Below, in pieces: positions 25,030 to 34,118 of a stretch of DNA of 64,000 nt. This stretch comes from Bacillota bacterium (GTDB taxonomy: Bacteria > Bacillota > Clostridia > Peptostreptococcales > Anaerovoracaceae): assembly GCA_019420305.1 (NCBI GenBank), contig JAHZHL010000035.1, positions 152,834 to 216,833 of the forward strand. The letters run 5' to 3'. A program made the translations under genes and the position numbers. How positions within the stretch are numbered: position 1 is the stretch's first letter; every line of letters begins with the position of its first letter. The notes under the pieces are model-generated. The model ran no database searches. It was not told where the DNA came from and saw only the letters and a list, made by a program, of their open reading frames with translations.

Positions 25030-25809
25030 TTACCCCGTATATCCCATACTCCTGGAAAGCTCCAGCGCAGCCTGCCGGACATATTCGGCCGTATCCTCAA
25101 TTCGGTCATCGGTCAGTACTCGCACATCTCCGCTGGCGCTGATCGCCGCGATAATATCGCCTCGATAGTCGTAAATGGGAGCGCCGATACACCGGTGTCC
25201 AATCTCGAATTCCTGATCGTCCATTGCCCAACCCTGTTTCCGGACTTTCAAAAGCTCCTTATGGAGTTCGTCAATACTCCCGATCGTATTTGGTGTAAAT
25301 CGGATAAAACTACAGTCCTTCATCCGGTTTTCCAGTTCTTCTTTTGAGTAATTGGAAAGCAGGCATTTCCCAAGGGATGAGCAGTACGCGTGCATCCGTA
25401 CTCCGATCTGTGAGTACAGTTTCACCCTGGATACCACGTCCATTTTTTCAACATATACAACCTGATCCCCGTCCAGTACGCCCAAATGCGCCGTAAGCCC
25501 CAAATGGGACGCGATATCGATCACATAGGGACGGGCTTCTGTCTCCAGTTCCAGACTGTTGATGTAACAGCTGACCGCTTCAATCAGCTTGATGCCAATC
25601 CGATAGTGCCCGTTCTCCTGCTTCTGCACGTAATTTCTCCTGCCCAGTGTGGAAATCAGGCGGTGCGCTGTACTTTTATGGAGTCCTACCCGGCTGGCGA
25701 GCTCCGTAATTCCCAGACCTTCCGGTTCTTCCGCCAGAGCTTCAATAATATCTAAAACCCGATCAACCGACTGAACCCCTTTGTCGTCATGTGTTCCTGA
25801 ATTTCCCAA
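25030..25809 (-). CDS. IclR family transcriptional regulator
   Basis: 259-residue regulator with an N-terminal winged helix (VQSVDRVLDIIEALAE ... LHKSTAHRLISTLGRRNYV, about residues 12-65) and a C-terminal effector domain. The start is TTG: AAAAGGGGG lies 7 bases before it and no ATG in frame exists nearby. The promoter is strong. No catabolic operon adjoins, so the target may be the phosphatase-YibE/F pair downstream or a distant locus. Confidence 0.88.
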   Translation of the reverse strand: MGNSGTHDDKGVQSVDRVLDIIEALAEEPEGLGITELASRVGLHKSTAHRLISTLGRRNYVQKQENGHYRIGIKLIEAVSCYINSLELETEARPYVIDIASHLGLTAHLGVLDGDQVVYVEKMDVVSRVKLYSQIGVRMHAYCSSLGKCLLSNYSKEELENRMKDCSFIRFTPNTIGSIDELHKELLKVRKQGWAMDDQEFEIGHRCIGAPIYDYRGDIIAAISASGDVRVLTDDRIEDTAEYVRQAALELSRSMGYTG

Positions 25810-25841
25810 AAGAATTCCCCCTTTTCGTTTTAACTAGTTTT

Positions 25842-25870
25842 ATTTTAGTGATCCCGAAAAAACTTGTCAA
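25842..25870 (-). promoter_or_regulatory. Promoter of the iclR-type gene
   Basis: TTGACA (25865-25870), 17-base spacer, TAAAAT (25842-25847) on the minus strand. The palindrome AACTAGTT follows just downstream and may be an operator. Confidence 0.78.
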
Positions 25871-25928
25871 TAAATTATCTGTAAATTCGATAAATTTCTT
25901 GCAAATTCTTTCACCTCATGCAAAAACA

Positions 25929-25949
25929 GCGCAGCCTGAAAGGCTGCGC
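25929..25949 (-). terminator. Terminator of the ferritin gene
   Basis: GCGCAGCC (25929-25936) and GGCTGCGC (25942-25949) around TGAAA; on the minus strand TGTTTTTG follows. Confidence 0.85.
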
Positions 25950-25971
25950 CGCAGTATGTCCTTTATGTATT

Positions 25972-26484
25972 TTACAGTGTCAGCGACGGTGCGGTATAAG
26001 TCCTTGCCGCCAGTTCGGAGTCCAGCATGTATAATCCCTTAGCGTCGCTTCCGAACAGTCCGAAACGAGTTACGAGATTATTCGCAGTATCCTCTTCTTC
26101 CGCCTGTTCCTTTACAAACCAGTCCAGGAACTGCATGGTACGGAAATCCTTATCCTGATAAGCCGCGTCATAAATATTATGAATCAGCCCGGTCACATAA
26201 CGTTCGTGTTCCGCGGCTGCCTTCAGCGGATCGATAAATTCCTTGAATTCCTTGTCCGGTTTCGCAATCGCGTCCAGAACAACGGATTCTCCGTTCTGCT
26301 GCAGATATTCCATAAACAGCACCGCGTGATCCCGCTCTTCCTGCGCCTGAATTTTATACCAGTTGTAAAAACCGTCCAGGCTCTGATCCTTGTAATAATT
26401 TGCCATATCCAGATACAGATACGCGGAGTAAAATTCTTTGTTTACCTGATCATTCAATAATTCTACGACTCTTTTCGATAACAT
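25972..26484 (-). CDS. ftnA: Ferritin, non-haem iron storage
   Basis: 170-residue ferritin that forms an iron-storing shell. The four-helix bundle has the ferroxidase ligands Glu in KEFYSAYLYLDMANYY and EERDHAVLFMEY (near residues 17 and 50-53), with the second pair in HERYVTGLIHNIYDAA and VKEQAEEEDTA. The start at 26484 has GAGGAGG 9 bases upstream; a longer frame from 26526 lacks support. It is transcribed alone from an extended -10 promoter. Confidence 0.93.
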   Translation of the reverse strand: MLSKRVVELLNDQVNKEFYSAYLYLDMANYYKDQSLDGFYNWYKIQAQEERDHAVLFMEYLQQNGESVVLDAIAKPDKEFKEFIDPLKAAAEHERYVTGLIHNIYDAAYQDKDFRTMQFLDWFVKEQAEEEDTANNLVTRFGLFGSDAKGLYMLDSELAARTYTAPSLTL

Positions 26485-26530
26485 CTTTTCTATCCTCCTC
26501 TTTTCCCAACGATCATTTTCCAACAACGTT

Positions 26531-26539
26531 ATTATACCA
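26531..26539 (-). promoter_or_regulatory. Extended -10 promoter of the ferritin gene
   Basis: TGGTATAAT on the minus strand (TATAAT at 26531-26536). No clear -35 is present, as usual for the extended -10 class. Confidence 0.55.
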
Positions 26540-26599
26540 CAAAGTCGGGATTCGTAACAGCATAAACCGCAGACCGCGGGAATTTGGCGCGTCTCGAAA

Positions 26600-27760
26600 T
26601 CACATGAGGATCAGAGAATATACCAGATCCGCGGGCATATTCTCCGTGCCGAGCGCCACTCCCTGCACAACTCCGCTCGTCACATCAACAACAACATCTG
26701 TCGCGTAGCTGTCATCATAGCCTTCATAGTAAGCCAATTCTCCCATCATGGTTTCGTCATAGAATTCCGTATACGGCCATAATTTCTGCAGCTTCTGCCG
26801 GATCTGCGCTCCGTTTTTCTCTCCGCTCTTTATACCCTGCAGATTAAAATCCGCGGCATCTGTAGATGCGAATGCCAGAGCTCTTCCTCTCTCTTCAATT
26901 ACCATCAGTTCACCCTCTGAAGCGCCGTAAAGATGCACCTTGATCCGCTTATCTTTCAGCCCGAACTCTGCCAGAATTTTTCCGACCATGGTATCGCTGA
27001 ACGCTCCGGTATATGGTCTGCCCAGTTTTTTATTCAAAGAAGAAATCTTTTCTCCCAGGGAAATGGTTTTGCCGTTAACCGCCAGGGAGTAATTCATCAC
27101 TTTTACTCTGCATTTTGCCTGAACACCGTTATGGGCTCTTGCCGTAATCGTTGCTTTTCCCGCGCGCACAGCTGTAACGCGTCCATTTCGGCTGACTTTC
27201 ACAATCCTCGGGTTGCTGCTTCTCCATCTCAGCTTTTTGCTGACCACTTCCCTATAAGGAGACACCTCCGCGCCCATCTCGGTCTGATATCCCGGATAAA
27301 GTCCATTCATCCGCTTGCTCATATAAATACGGCGCACATTTTTCTTTTTGCTCTTTTTGGTCTGAGGTTTTACAGAAACCACATAGGAAGCCTTTCCCGC
27401 CTTGTTTTTTCCTTTTACTGTCCGATACGCGCGAACTTTATAGCGATAGACCCGATCTGTTTCCAGTCCGCTGTTGATCCAGCTTTTTTTCCTGGCAGTC
27501 AGGGTTTTCACTTTTTTGTATTTTTTGCTGCTTTTCTCATATCGGTAAACAAAATATCCCTTTGCTTTTTTTACCTTTTTCCACGAGAGCTTCACCGCGT
27601 GCTCATTTTCCGAAACTGCTTTTACCTGTTGAGGAGCCTGCAGCCGGGAAGATGCCGCGTAGCTTTCACCATTCGCCCCTCCCAGCAGCGGCAGACCTGC
27701 CGCTGCCACCAGAAAAGCCACTGTCAATGCCAGACACCGCATACTTACTTTCTTTTTCAT
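26600..27760 (-). CDS. Secreted FN3 and Big2 domain protein
   Basis: 386-residue exported protein. A signal peptide (about 1-36, ending SYAASS) leads to one FN3 module (40-130, with YFVYRYEKSSKKYKKVKTL), a basic linker, a Big2-like module (about 140-222, LRWRSSNPRIVKVSRNGRVT) and a C-terminal domain I do not recognise that ends in VVVDVTSGVVQGVAL. GGAGGG precedes the ATG. It lies 18 bases after the subtilase and is surely co-expressed. The parts suggest an adhesive or wall-bound protein; no sortase motif or transmembrane anchor is seen. Confidence 0.8.
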   Translation of the reverse strand: MKKKVSMRCLALTVAFLVAAAGLPLLGGANGESYAASSRLQAPQQVKAVSENEHAVKLSWKKVKKAKGYFVYRYEKSSKKYKKVKTLTARKKSWINSGLETDRVYRYKVRAYRTVKGKNKAGKASYVVSVKPQTKKSKKKNVRRIYMSKRMNGLYPGYQTEMGAEVSPYREVVSKKLRWRSSNPRIVKVSRNGRVTAVRAGKATITARAHNGVQAKCRVKVMNYSLAVNGKTISLGEKISSLNKKLGRPYTGAFSDTMVGKILAEFGLKDKRIKVHLYGASEGELMVIEERGRALAFASTDAADFNLQGIKSGEKNGAQIRQKLQKLWPYTEFYDETMMGELAYYEGYDDSYATDVVVDVTSGVVQGVALGTENMPADLVYSLILM

Positions 27761-27778
27761 AACGCGTTCCCTCCTGTG

Positions 27779-29998
27779 CTACCGTTTTACGCTTTTCGGG
27801 AAGGAAAATGTTCCATACCCCTTTTTGCCCGCGTTTTTACGGTATGCGCGAACCTTAAAATAGTAACGTTTGTCGGGCTTCAGCTGCTGGCTCGCGTAAT
27901 AGGTTCCGTCCTTGCCCTTGATCGCGGCGATCCTTTTGTAGCCCCTTCTCTTCTTGGTCGATCGATATACCTGATATCCCTGGGCCCCCTTCACTTCATT
28001 CCAAGAAAGCACCGCACGCCCGTTCTGCAGATTCAGATCCAGACCAGGCCGTTTCAGGGTCGTCTTTCTCCTGAGGGTATTGGAAGCGTCACTGTAAACA
28101 GTTTTCCCGTTTTCCTTTAAATATGCTTTTACACGATAATAATAGGTTTTCCCTACCACGGTTCTGAGATCCATATAATGGCTGGTTTTTCTTCCGACTT
28201 TCCGGATCCTTTTGTAAGGACCCTTCCGCTTCGTTGCCCTGTAAATCACATAGCCCTTCGCCTTTTTGGATTTGTTCCAGGAAAGCCGGATGCCCTTATA
28301 GCTTTCTGCCTTTCCCTTCAGGTTCACATAAAGCGCGGAAGTCGCGCAGAATGCAGGTTCAGAAGCGATTCCATATACCCGCCTGCCATTAACGTTTTTA
28401 TACGCGCAAACTTTATAACAGTAATTTGTATCGGTGTCCAGCCGACTGTCTAAAAAGCTGCGGCTCCCCGAAGCGGAAACCGTCCTCACTTTTTTATACT
28501 CGCCGGAAATCCCCGATGCCCTGTAAACATCATATCCATCCGCCGAGGACACCCGGGACCAGGAAACCTGAATGCTGCGTATCCCTTTATTTTTCAAGCT
28601 TACAGACGCCCTTCCAGGAACAGGAGCCGCCTTCCCGGACAATGCTTTTTCCGCGTCTACCAGTCCCCATCCGAAATAGGTATCATACCCTTTTGCTCCC
28701 AGATCGCGGGCCGTATTCTTTAGGTGATTGGTAATTTCAATTCCCGAAGCAGACGGATTTTTCAGCCCGTATAATGCCGCTGCCGCTGATACATGCGGCG
28801 CCGCCGCGGATGTTCCGGACATCTTGAGATAATAGCCGGATTCCTTATTTCCGTAGATTTCTCCAATCTCCTCTTCATTGGAAACTCTGGCCAGTTTTTC
28901 CGGATACGGACTCATGATAAAGAGTCCCGGAGCGGATAGATCCAGACCATTTCCATAATTAGAAAAGCTTGCCCGTTTATCATCTTTTTTGGTTGCGCCC
29001 ACAGCCAGAACTCCGTCCAGAGCCGCAGGGAATCCCATGCCTATGGAAATCCCCATCTCTTTCAGCTCCGCAAGTTCCTCCGCTTCGTTTCCGGATGCGG
29101 CAACCAGCACACAGCCTTTCTTCTGCGCGTACTGCACTGCCTTTTCCAGAAATACACTGTAGGAATAAAACCCCAGGCTGAGATTAATCACATCTGCTCC
29201 CTGATCCGCGGCGTATTCAATCCCTTTGATCACATCTGCCAGAGAGCCGTTTCCCTGGTCGTCGAGAACCTTTACCGGAAGAATATTCACGGCATACGTT
29301 CCCGCGGCCCCGCTGATCCCGATATCATTCTGCGCGTTTGCCGAAATGATTCCCGCGACCTGTGTTCCGTGACCATCATCATCCGCCCACGCGTTCTGTC
29401 CGTAGGCGGAACCCTTGGAATTTCTCTTAATAAAAGTTTTTCCCTGTTTTACCCGGCCTTTCAGATCCGGATGGTTTCCATCGACACCGGTATCTACGAC
29501 CGCGACAGTGGCGCTTCCGGAAACCGCGCCCATTTTGTTCCACGCCTGCGGAGCTTTGATTTTATTCAGTCCCCACTGTTCGTAGCTCTCTTTGGCTTTC
29601 GTCGACGCAGCAGTATCCGCTGCCCTGACCATGATATTCGGTTCCACATACTCCACATCATCCAGGGATTCTACTTCCTTCACAAATTCGGTTTCCTCTT
29701 TTTTACTTAGATCCGCTGTATCCGCTTCAATAAGCTGCACATCCGGCAGTACATTTTCCACAACAGAAGCGTCATATTCGGAAAGTTCTTCCTCCACAAG
29801 ACTGGGCTCCGCGGCTTCCCCTTTATACTGAACCAGATATTCTCCCTGCACCTGCCGCACATCCTGAATCTGTTCCTGCTGCCAGCTTTTATCAGGAATC
29901 TCGCCGGATTCCCGATCCTCCGCGGCAAAAGCAGGCATTGCGGTCGCTGCCATTACAAAGGCAGTCACAAGCGCTAATATGCACCCTCTTTTCTTCAC
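27779..29998 (-). CDS. Secreted subtilisin-like serine protease with three FN3 modules
   Basis: S8 family protease of about 739 residues. In order: signal peptide (to about residue 26), inhibitor-type propeptide (to about 120), catalytic domain with Asp169 (VAVVDTGVDG), His210 (DDDGHGTQVAG), Asn304 and Ser397 (MSGTSAAAPHV), then three FN3 repeats (about 455-545, 550-640, 645-739) with repeated GYxVYRxxxxxGxYKR cores. I prefer GTG at 29998, because AAAGG is spaced 9 bases from it but touches the ATG at 30007. The protease likely acts outside the cell on host or dietary protein; the FN3 tail may bind the wall or glycans. Confidence 0.9.
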   Translation of the reverse strand: MKKRGCILALVTAFVMAATAMPAFAAEDRESGEIPDKSWQQEQIQDVRQVQGEYLVQYKGEAAEPSLVEEELSEYDASVVENVLPDVQLIEADTADLSKKEETEFVKEVESLDDVEYVEPNIMVRAADTAASTKAKESYEQWGLNKIKAPQAWNKMGAVSGSATVAVVDTGVDGNHPDLKGRVKQGKTFIKRNSKGSAYGQNAWADDDGHGTQVAGIISANAQNDIGISGAAGTYAVNILPVKVLDDQGNGSLADVIKGIEYAADQGADVINLSLGFYSYSVFLEKAVQYAQKKGCVLVAASGNEAEELAELKEMGISIGMGFPAALDGVLAVGATKKDDKRASFSNYGNGLDLSAPGLFIMSPYPEKLARVSNEEEIGEIYGNKESGYYLKMSGTSAAAPHVSAAAALYGLKNPSASGIEITNHLKNTARDLGAKGYDTYFGWGLVDAEKALSGKAAPVPGRASVSLKNKGIRSIQVSWSRVSSADGYDVYRASGISGEYKKVRTVSASGSRSFLDSRLDTDTNYCYKVCAYKNVNGRRVYGIASEPAFCATSALYVNLKGKAESYKGIRLSWNKSKKAKGYVIYRATKRKGPYKRIRKVGRKTSHYMDLRTVVGKTYYYRVKAYLKENGKTVYSDASNTLRRKTTLKRPGLDLNLQNGRAVLSWNEVKGAQGYQVYRSTKKRRGYKRIAAIKGKDGTYYASQQLKPDKRYYFKVRAYRKNAGKKGYGTFSFPKSVKR

Positions 29999-30056
29999 AA
30001 TACACATCCTTTCTTTTCACATATTCATAACACAACAATCACATTTGAGTATTTCT

Positions 30057-30085
30057 AGTGTATCGTGGTTTCGATCTATTGTCAA
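30057..30085 (-). promoter_or_regulatory. Promoter of the subtilase operon
   Basis: TTGACA (30080-30085), 17-base spacer, TACACT (30057-30062) on the minus strand. Confidence 0.72.
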
Positions 30086-30120
30086 TTAATTGTCCGCGAA
30101 TGCAATAAACTTCCGCAAAC

Positions 30121-30165
30121 AAAAAGACGAGTAAAAAGCATGTTGCTCTTCACCCGTCTCTTTTT
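30121..30165 (-). terminator. Terminator of groESL
   Basis: AAAAAGACGAGT (30121-30132) pairs imperfectly with ACCCGTCTCTTTTT (30152-30165); T residues follow on the minus strand. Confidence 0.75.
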
Positions 30166-30231
30166 GCACTCTTTGATACAGCATTCAGACGCTGTTGTTT
30201 GTTTTGGAATTTTAGTTCAAGGAAGATACGA

Positions 30232-31872
30232 CTACATCATTCCCGGCATTCCGCCGCCCATTCCTCCTCCCATCGGAGGCATTGCCGGAGCGTCTTCTGC
30301 CGGAGCGTCCGTTACGCCAGCTTCTGTTGTCAGGAGCATAGCGGAAGCGGAGGCCGCGTTCTGCAGAGCCGATCTTGTAACCTTAGCAGGGTCTACGATA
30401 CCTGCATCGATCATGTTCATATATTCTTCATTTGCCGCGTTGAATCCTACGCCAGCTTCGCTGCCAATTACTTTCGCGACAACTACACTGCCTTCAAATC
30501 CCGCGTTTTCCGCAATCTGTCTAACCGGTTCTTCCAGCGCTCTCTGGATAATCGCCGCGCCGGTCTTTTCATCGCCCGCCAGGTCTTTCACATACTTGGC
30601 AACTGCCGGAATCGCGTTTGCTAAAGCTACGCCGCCGCCGGATACAATCCCTTCTTCAACAGCCGCTTTAGTCGCGTTCAGCGCGTCTTCAATTCTCAGC
30701 TTTCTTTCTTTCAGCTCGGTTTCCGTCGCTGCTCCAACTTTGATAACCGCTACGCCGCCGGACAGTTTCGCAAGTCTTTCCTGCAGTTTTTCTTTGTCAA
30801 AGTCGGAAGTGCTTTCTTCTGCCTGAACTTTGATCTGATGAACTCTGGCTTCGATTTCTTTCGCGTCGCCTGCCCCGTCAACAATAACGGTATTTTCCTT
30901 GTCAACTTTAACAGTTGCCGCTGTTCCCAGCATATCCAGAGTCGCTTCCTTCAGGTCATAACCTACCTCTTCGGAGATTACGGTACCGCCTGTCAGGATT
31001 GCGATATCTTCCATCATAGCCTTTCTTCTATCGCCGAATCCAGGAGCTTTAACCGCAACGCAGTCGAAGGTTCCCTTCAGTTTGTTTACAACGATTGTTG
31101 CCAGAGCTTCGCCTTCCAGATCTTCGCAGATGATCAGGAGCTTTCTGCCCTGCTGTACAACCTGTTCCAGAATCGGCAGCAGTTCCTGAATGTTGGAAAT
31201 CTTTTTGTCTGTCAGCAGGATATACGGATTTTCCAGTACTGCTTCCATTTTCTCTGTATCTGTTACCATGTATGCGGACAGGTATCCTCTGTCAAACTGC
31301 ATACCTTCCACAACGTCCAGAGTTGTTCCCATGGATTTTGCTTCTTCTACGGTAATAACACCGTCTTTTCCTACCTTTTCCATAGCTTCCGCAATCAGTT
31401 TTCCGATTTCTTCGTCTGCCGCGGAAACGGACGCAACCTGTGCGATGCTGTCCTTGCTGTCAACTTCCTTGGACAGCTTTTTGATTTCATCTACCGCTAC
31501 GTCAACCGCGCCCTGAATACCCTTTTTCAGAATCATCGGGTTCGCACCTGCCGCTACATTTTTAAAGCCTTCTCTGATGATGATCTGAGCCAGCAGAGTC
31601 GCGGTCGTTGTACCGTCACCGGCTACATCATTCGTTTTTGTGGCGACTTCTTTTACCAGCTGCGCGCCCATGTTTTCAACCGCGTCTTCCAGTTCGATTT
31701 CCTTAGCGATGGTAACGCCGTCATTTGTAATAAGCGGGGAGCCGAATTTTTTATCAAGAAGAACATTTCTTCCCTTTGGTCCCAATGTGATTTTTACTGT
31801 ATTCGCAAGCTTATCAACACCTGCCTGTAACTTTCTTCTGGCGTCCTCGCCATAATGTAATTCTTTTGCCAC
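30232..31872 (-). CDS. groEL: Chaperonin GroEL (60 kDa)
   Basis: ATP-driven folding chamber of 546 residues, the family length. Landmarks are LGPKGRNVLLDKKFGSP, DGTTTATLLAQ (ATP site), the apical-domain region and the GGMGGGMPGMM tail. Translation starts at GTG with AAAGG and TAGGT upstream. It is second in the groES-groEL operon, 23 bases after groES, under CIRCE control. Confidence 0.98.
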   Translation of the reverse strand: MAKELHYGEDARRKLQAGVDKLANTVKITLGPKGRNVLLDKKFGSPLITNDGVTIAKEIELEDAVENMGAQLVKEVATKTNDVAGDGTTTATLLAQIIIREGFKNVAAGANPMILKKGIQGAVDVAVDEIKKLSKEVDSKDSIAQVASVSAADEEIGKLIAEAMEKVGKDGVITVEEAKSMGTTLDVVEGMQFDRGYLSAYMVTDTEKMEAVLENPYILLTDKKISNIQELLPILEQVVQQGRKLLIICEDLEGEALATIVVNKLKGTFDCVAVKAPGFGDRRKAMMEDIAILTGGTVISEEVGYDLKEATLDMLGTAATVKVDKENTVIVDGAGDAKEIEARVHQIKVQAEESTSDFDKEKLQERLAKLSGGVAVIKVGAATETELKERKLRIEDALNATKAAVEEGIVSGGGVALANAIPAVAKYVKDLAGDEKTGAAIIQRALEEPVRQIAENAGFEGSVVVAKVIGSEAGVGFNAANEEYMNMIDAGIVDPAKVTRSALQNAASASAMLLTTEAGVTDAPAEDAPAMPPMGGGMGGGMPGMM

Positions 31873-31895
31873 TGTTCAATACCTACCTTTCTGTA

Positions 31896-32174
31896 CTATT
31901 CCACGATTGCCAAAACGTCTCTCTGCGTTAAGATCGTATATTCTTCACCCTGATACTTAATCTCTGTTCCCGCGTACTGGGAGAAAATAACCGTATCCCC
32001 TACTTTTACTTCCATCTTTTCCTCTTCGGTTCCGGGGCCTACCGCGACGATCTCCGCCATCTGTGGCTTTTCCTTAGCCTGACCCGGCAGTACAATACCG
32101 CTGGCAGTCTTTTCTTCCGCTTCTACTCGTTTGATAACCACTCTGTTGCCTAAAGGCTTAATTCCAAAACTCAT
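31896..32174 (-). CDS. groES: Co-chaperonin GroES (10 kDa)
   Basis: The 92-residue lid of the GroEL chamber. It has the GroES fold signature (KPLGNRVVIKRVEAEEKTASGIVLP at the N terminus), the mobile loop around residues 17-32 and a C-terminal QRDVLAIVE. AAGGAGATG precedes the ATG. First gene of the operon, directly behind a CIRCE element. Confidence 0.98.
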   Translation of the reverse strand: MSFGIKPLGNRVVIKRVEAEEKTASGIVLPGQAKEKPQMAEIVAVGPGTEEEKMEVKVGDTVIFSQYAGTEIKYQGEEYTILTQRDVLAIVE

Positions 32175-32222
32175 AGTTTCATCTCCTTCGCTTTTTATCG
32201 TTATTTTTTTATTTCCGCCTTG

Positions 32223-32249
32223 TTAGCACTCACTCTTTTCGAGTGCTAA
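32223..32249 (-). promoter_or_regulatory. CIRCE operator (HrcA site)
   Basis: Exact consensus: TTAGCACTC (32223-32231), 9-base spacer, GAGTGCTAA (32241-32249). It is known to bind HrcA, which represses groESL until heat stress. It lies just downstream of the -10. Confidence 0.97.
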
Positions 32250-32253
32250 CTAT

Positions 32254-32282
32254 AATTTAATCCTTTCCCGCCAAGTTGTCAA
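32254..32282 (-). promoter_or_regulatory. Promoter of groESL
   Basis: TTGACA (32277-32282), 17-base spacer, TAAATT (32254-32259) on the minus strand, immediately upstream of CIRCE. Confidence 0.75.
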
Positions 32283-32316
32283 CCGTTTTTTTGAATTTTT
32301 TGTTAAAGAATTTTAA

Positions 32317-32366
32317 AACAGGAACCGATCCCCGATTTCTCCAGATTTCGGACATCTATTCCTGTT
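32317..32366 (-). terminator. Terminator of the glycosylase gene
   Basis: AACAGGAA (32317-32324) pairs with TTCCTGTT (32359-32366), the latter inside the last codons of the gene. A/T-rich sequence follows on the minus strand. Confidence 0.55.
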
Positions 32367-33234
32367 CTGATTCTCTGATATAGTAAAATAAATACTGCTG
32401 GGCGAAGCCTCCGTACCTGCCGAATTTCTTTTTCGCGAATGCCGCGATCTCTTTCGGTGTTTCCAGCCCGTAATAATTTTTCATCACTTTTTTGACCCAT
32501 ACGTCCACAGGAAAGCGATCATACTTTCCCAGAGAAAACAGCAGAATGCAGTTGGCTACTTTCGGCCCCACCCCGCAAAATTCTGTAATATAGGAAAAAG
32601 CTTCTTCCCCGGAGATCTCAGGATCACTCATGTCCCGCAGGCGCCGCGGCCCGTCCTCCAAAACCTTGCGCGCGGCTTTTACAAGGTACTGTTCCCGATA
32701 ACCCAGCCTGCACACAGCCAAGTCCTCCGCAGTCAGCTCAGCCAGCGCTTCGGGTTCCGGAAACGAATAGAAGGCGCGTCCGCGGTAAGTTCCCGCCGGC
32801 TTTCCAAAGCACTCACACAGTGTTTCGATACATTTTCTAATCCGTGGTATATGGTTATTCTGCGAAATAAGAAAGGAGATCAGCGTTTCCCATGGATCCT
32901 GCCGTAAAATTCGGATTCCTCTGCCAAAAGCGATGGCTGCTTTCATGACAGGGTCCTCCTGCGCAAGAACATTTTGAATTTCCCGGTAATCTCTGTCCAG
33001 ATCCAGGTAGTGTTTCCAGAACTCTGAGAATTCGGATTCACTGACATTGGAAAGCACTAACTGCCCCTCGCCAGTATTCTCCTCCTGTTGGTCAAACCGG
33101 ATATTGGCAATCCTTCCTCCCACGATCCCCGTATAGCTTCCGTCTTCTTCTCTCTGCCAGCGGAATGCCTGTCCGCAGTCAAATACATGATCCGGAAGAA
33201 AATCGCGCACATGCTTCAATATCACCTGGCTCAT
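32356..33234 (-). CDS. 8-oxoguanine DNA glycosylase, OGG1 type
   Basis: Base-excision repair enzyme of 292 residues that removes 8-oxoguanine. The OGG N-terminal domain (CGQAFRW, about 20-26) precedes the HhH-GPD domain: SQNNHIPRIRK (124-134), hairpin GVGPKVANC with the catalytic Lys225, and Asp244 in FPVDVWV. Its ATG directly abuts the stop of the upstream P-loop gene (TGA-ATG), with AAGGAG 10 bases before, so the two are coupled. Confidence 0.92.
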   Translation of the reverse strand: MSQVILKHVRDFLPDHVFDCGQAFRWQREEDGSYTGIVGGRIANIRFDQQEENTGEGQLVLSNVSESEFSEFWKHYLDLDRDYREIQNVLAQEDPVMKAAIAFGRGIRILRQDPWETLISFLISQNNHIPRIRKCIETLCECFGKPAGTYRGRAFYSFPEPEALAELTAEDLAVCRLGYREQYLVKAARKVLEDGPRRLRDMSDPEISGEEAFSYITEFCGVGPKVANCILLFSLGKYDRFPVDVWVKKVMKNYYGLETPKEIAAFAKKKFGRYGGFAQQYLFYYIRESEQE

Positions 33235-34044
33235 TCAGCGAAGACTCCTTATTTCAACATTAAAACGGTTCACATTAAACGCCGTCATCGCTTCGATCTG
33301 GTTTCCTGCCTGTTCCTGCAGCAGCTTTGCCTGCTCTACCATATTATACCCGTAACGCATTCCCACCAGCGCCGTAATTTCCACACCTCCGTCCGCGGTC
33401 GTCATCATCAGCACCCGCATGATATCTTCGATTCCTTCCAGACCTTCCGCCACGCACTCCACAATATCGCTGAATACCTTATCGGAAAGGTTGTAATCCC
33501 CCATATAGCTGTAAGTGGGGCGAACCACCGATTTTTCCGCCAGGGCTCCTTTATTGGCGCTCCATTCCTTAAAAATCAACAGCGGAGACATAAAGTATCC
33601 GGAAAACTGCCGTTTCAGCTGGAAGGCCGGTGCCGGGATTACGTGTTTTCCCATTTCATGCCGCTGTTTATAAGCAATTGCCCGTTCGCTTTCTGTCGTA
33701 ATATCGGTAATATAAATAGTTTTGTAAATTTCCGGAAGTTCCAGCCGGCCCGCAATCCGTTTTACCATCTCATCCGAAGTACCGATAACGAGAATTTTTC
33801 TCGGTTTGATCTTGCGGATCGCGGATGCCACATCTTTCTGATGTTCCTCTTTTGTGAACAAAGCGGTCTTGACCGCCCCGACTTTTGTCGACTGTCGCTT
33901 GGCTGAAATGCCTGCTATTACTTTATTTTCATAGATAAAGAGCCCATCGTCGATAATTCCGTCAATATTTAATTCCCTGCACAGGTTCTGAGCCTGATAG
34001 CTTTTTCCTGTCCCGCTTTTTCCCACGAGTGCATAAACTTTCAT
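33235..34044 (-). CDS. P-loop ATPase with Asp23-like C-terminal region
   Basis: 269-residue protein that I recognise only in outline. GKSGTGKS (residues 8-15) is a Walker A loop at the extreme N terminus, and the rest of the first 150 residues looks like a small nucleotide-binding fold. The C-terminal part (MTTADGGVEITALVGMRYGY ... AFNVNRFNVEIRSLR) resembles the Asp23 envelope-stress family. It is co-translated with the OGG glycosylase. Its ribosome binding site (AAGGA) is rather far from the ATG. Function unknown. Confidence 0.65.
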   Translation of the reverse strand: MKVYALVGKSGTGKSYQAQNLCRELNIDGIIDDGLFIYENKVIAGISAKRQSTKVGAVKTALFTKEEHQKDVASAIRKIKPRKILVIGTSDEMVKRIAGRLELPEIYKTIYITDITTESERAIAYKQRHEMGKHVIPAPAFQLKRQFSGYFMSPLLIFKEWSANKGALAEKSVVRPTYSYMGDYNLSDKVFSDIVECVAEGLEGIEDIMRVLMMTTADGGVEITALVGMRYGYNMVEQAKLLQEQAGNQIEAMTAFNVNRFNVEIRSLR

Positions 34045-34045
34045 C

Positions 34046-34074
34046 TTGAATTCTATATTTCCTTCTGTTATAAT
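34046..34074 (+). promoter_or_regulatory. Promoter of the ferredoxin gene
   Basis: TTGAAT (34046-34051), 17-base spacer, TATAAT (34069-34074). A near-consensus promoter fits an abundant small protein. Confidence 0.8.
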
Positions 34075-34118
34075 CTGAGTGTATCGTGAAGATAAATGTA
34101 AAAAGGAGGTTGTTTACA

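Noticed and set aside
30838..31830. A 330-codon plus-strand frame opposite groEL
   Set aside because: Antisense to one of the best supported genes; very rich in Cys, Phe and Ser without any motif.
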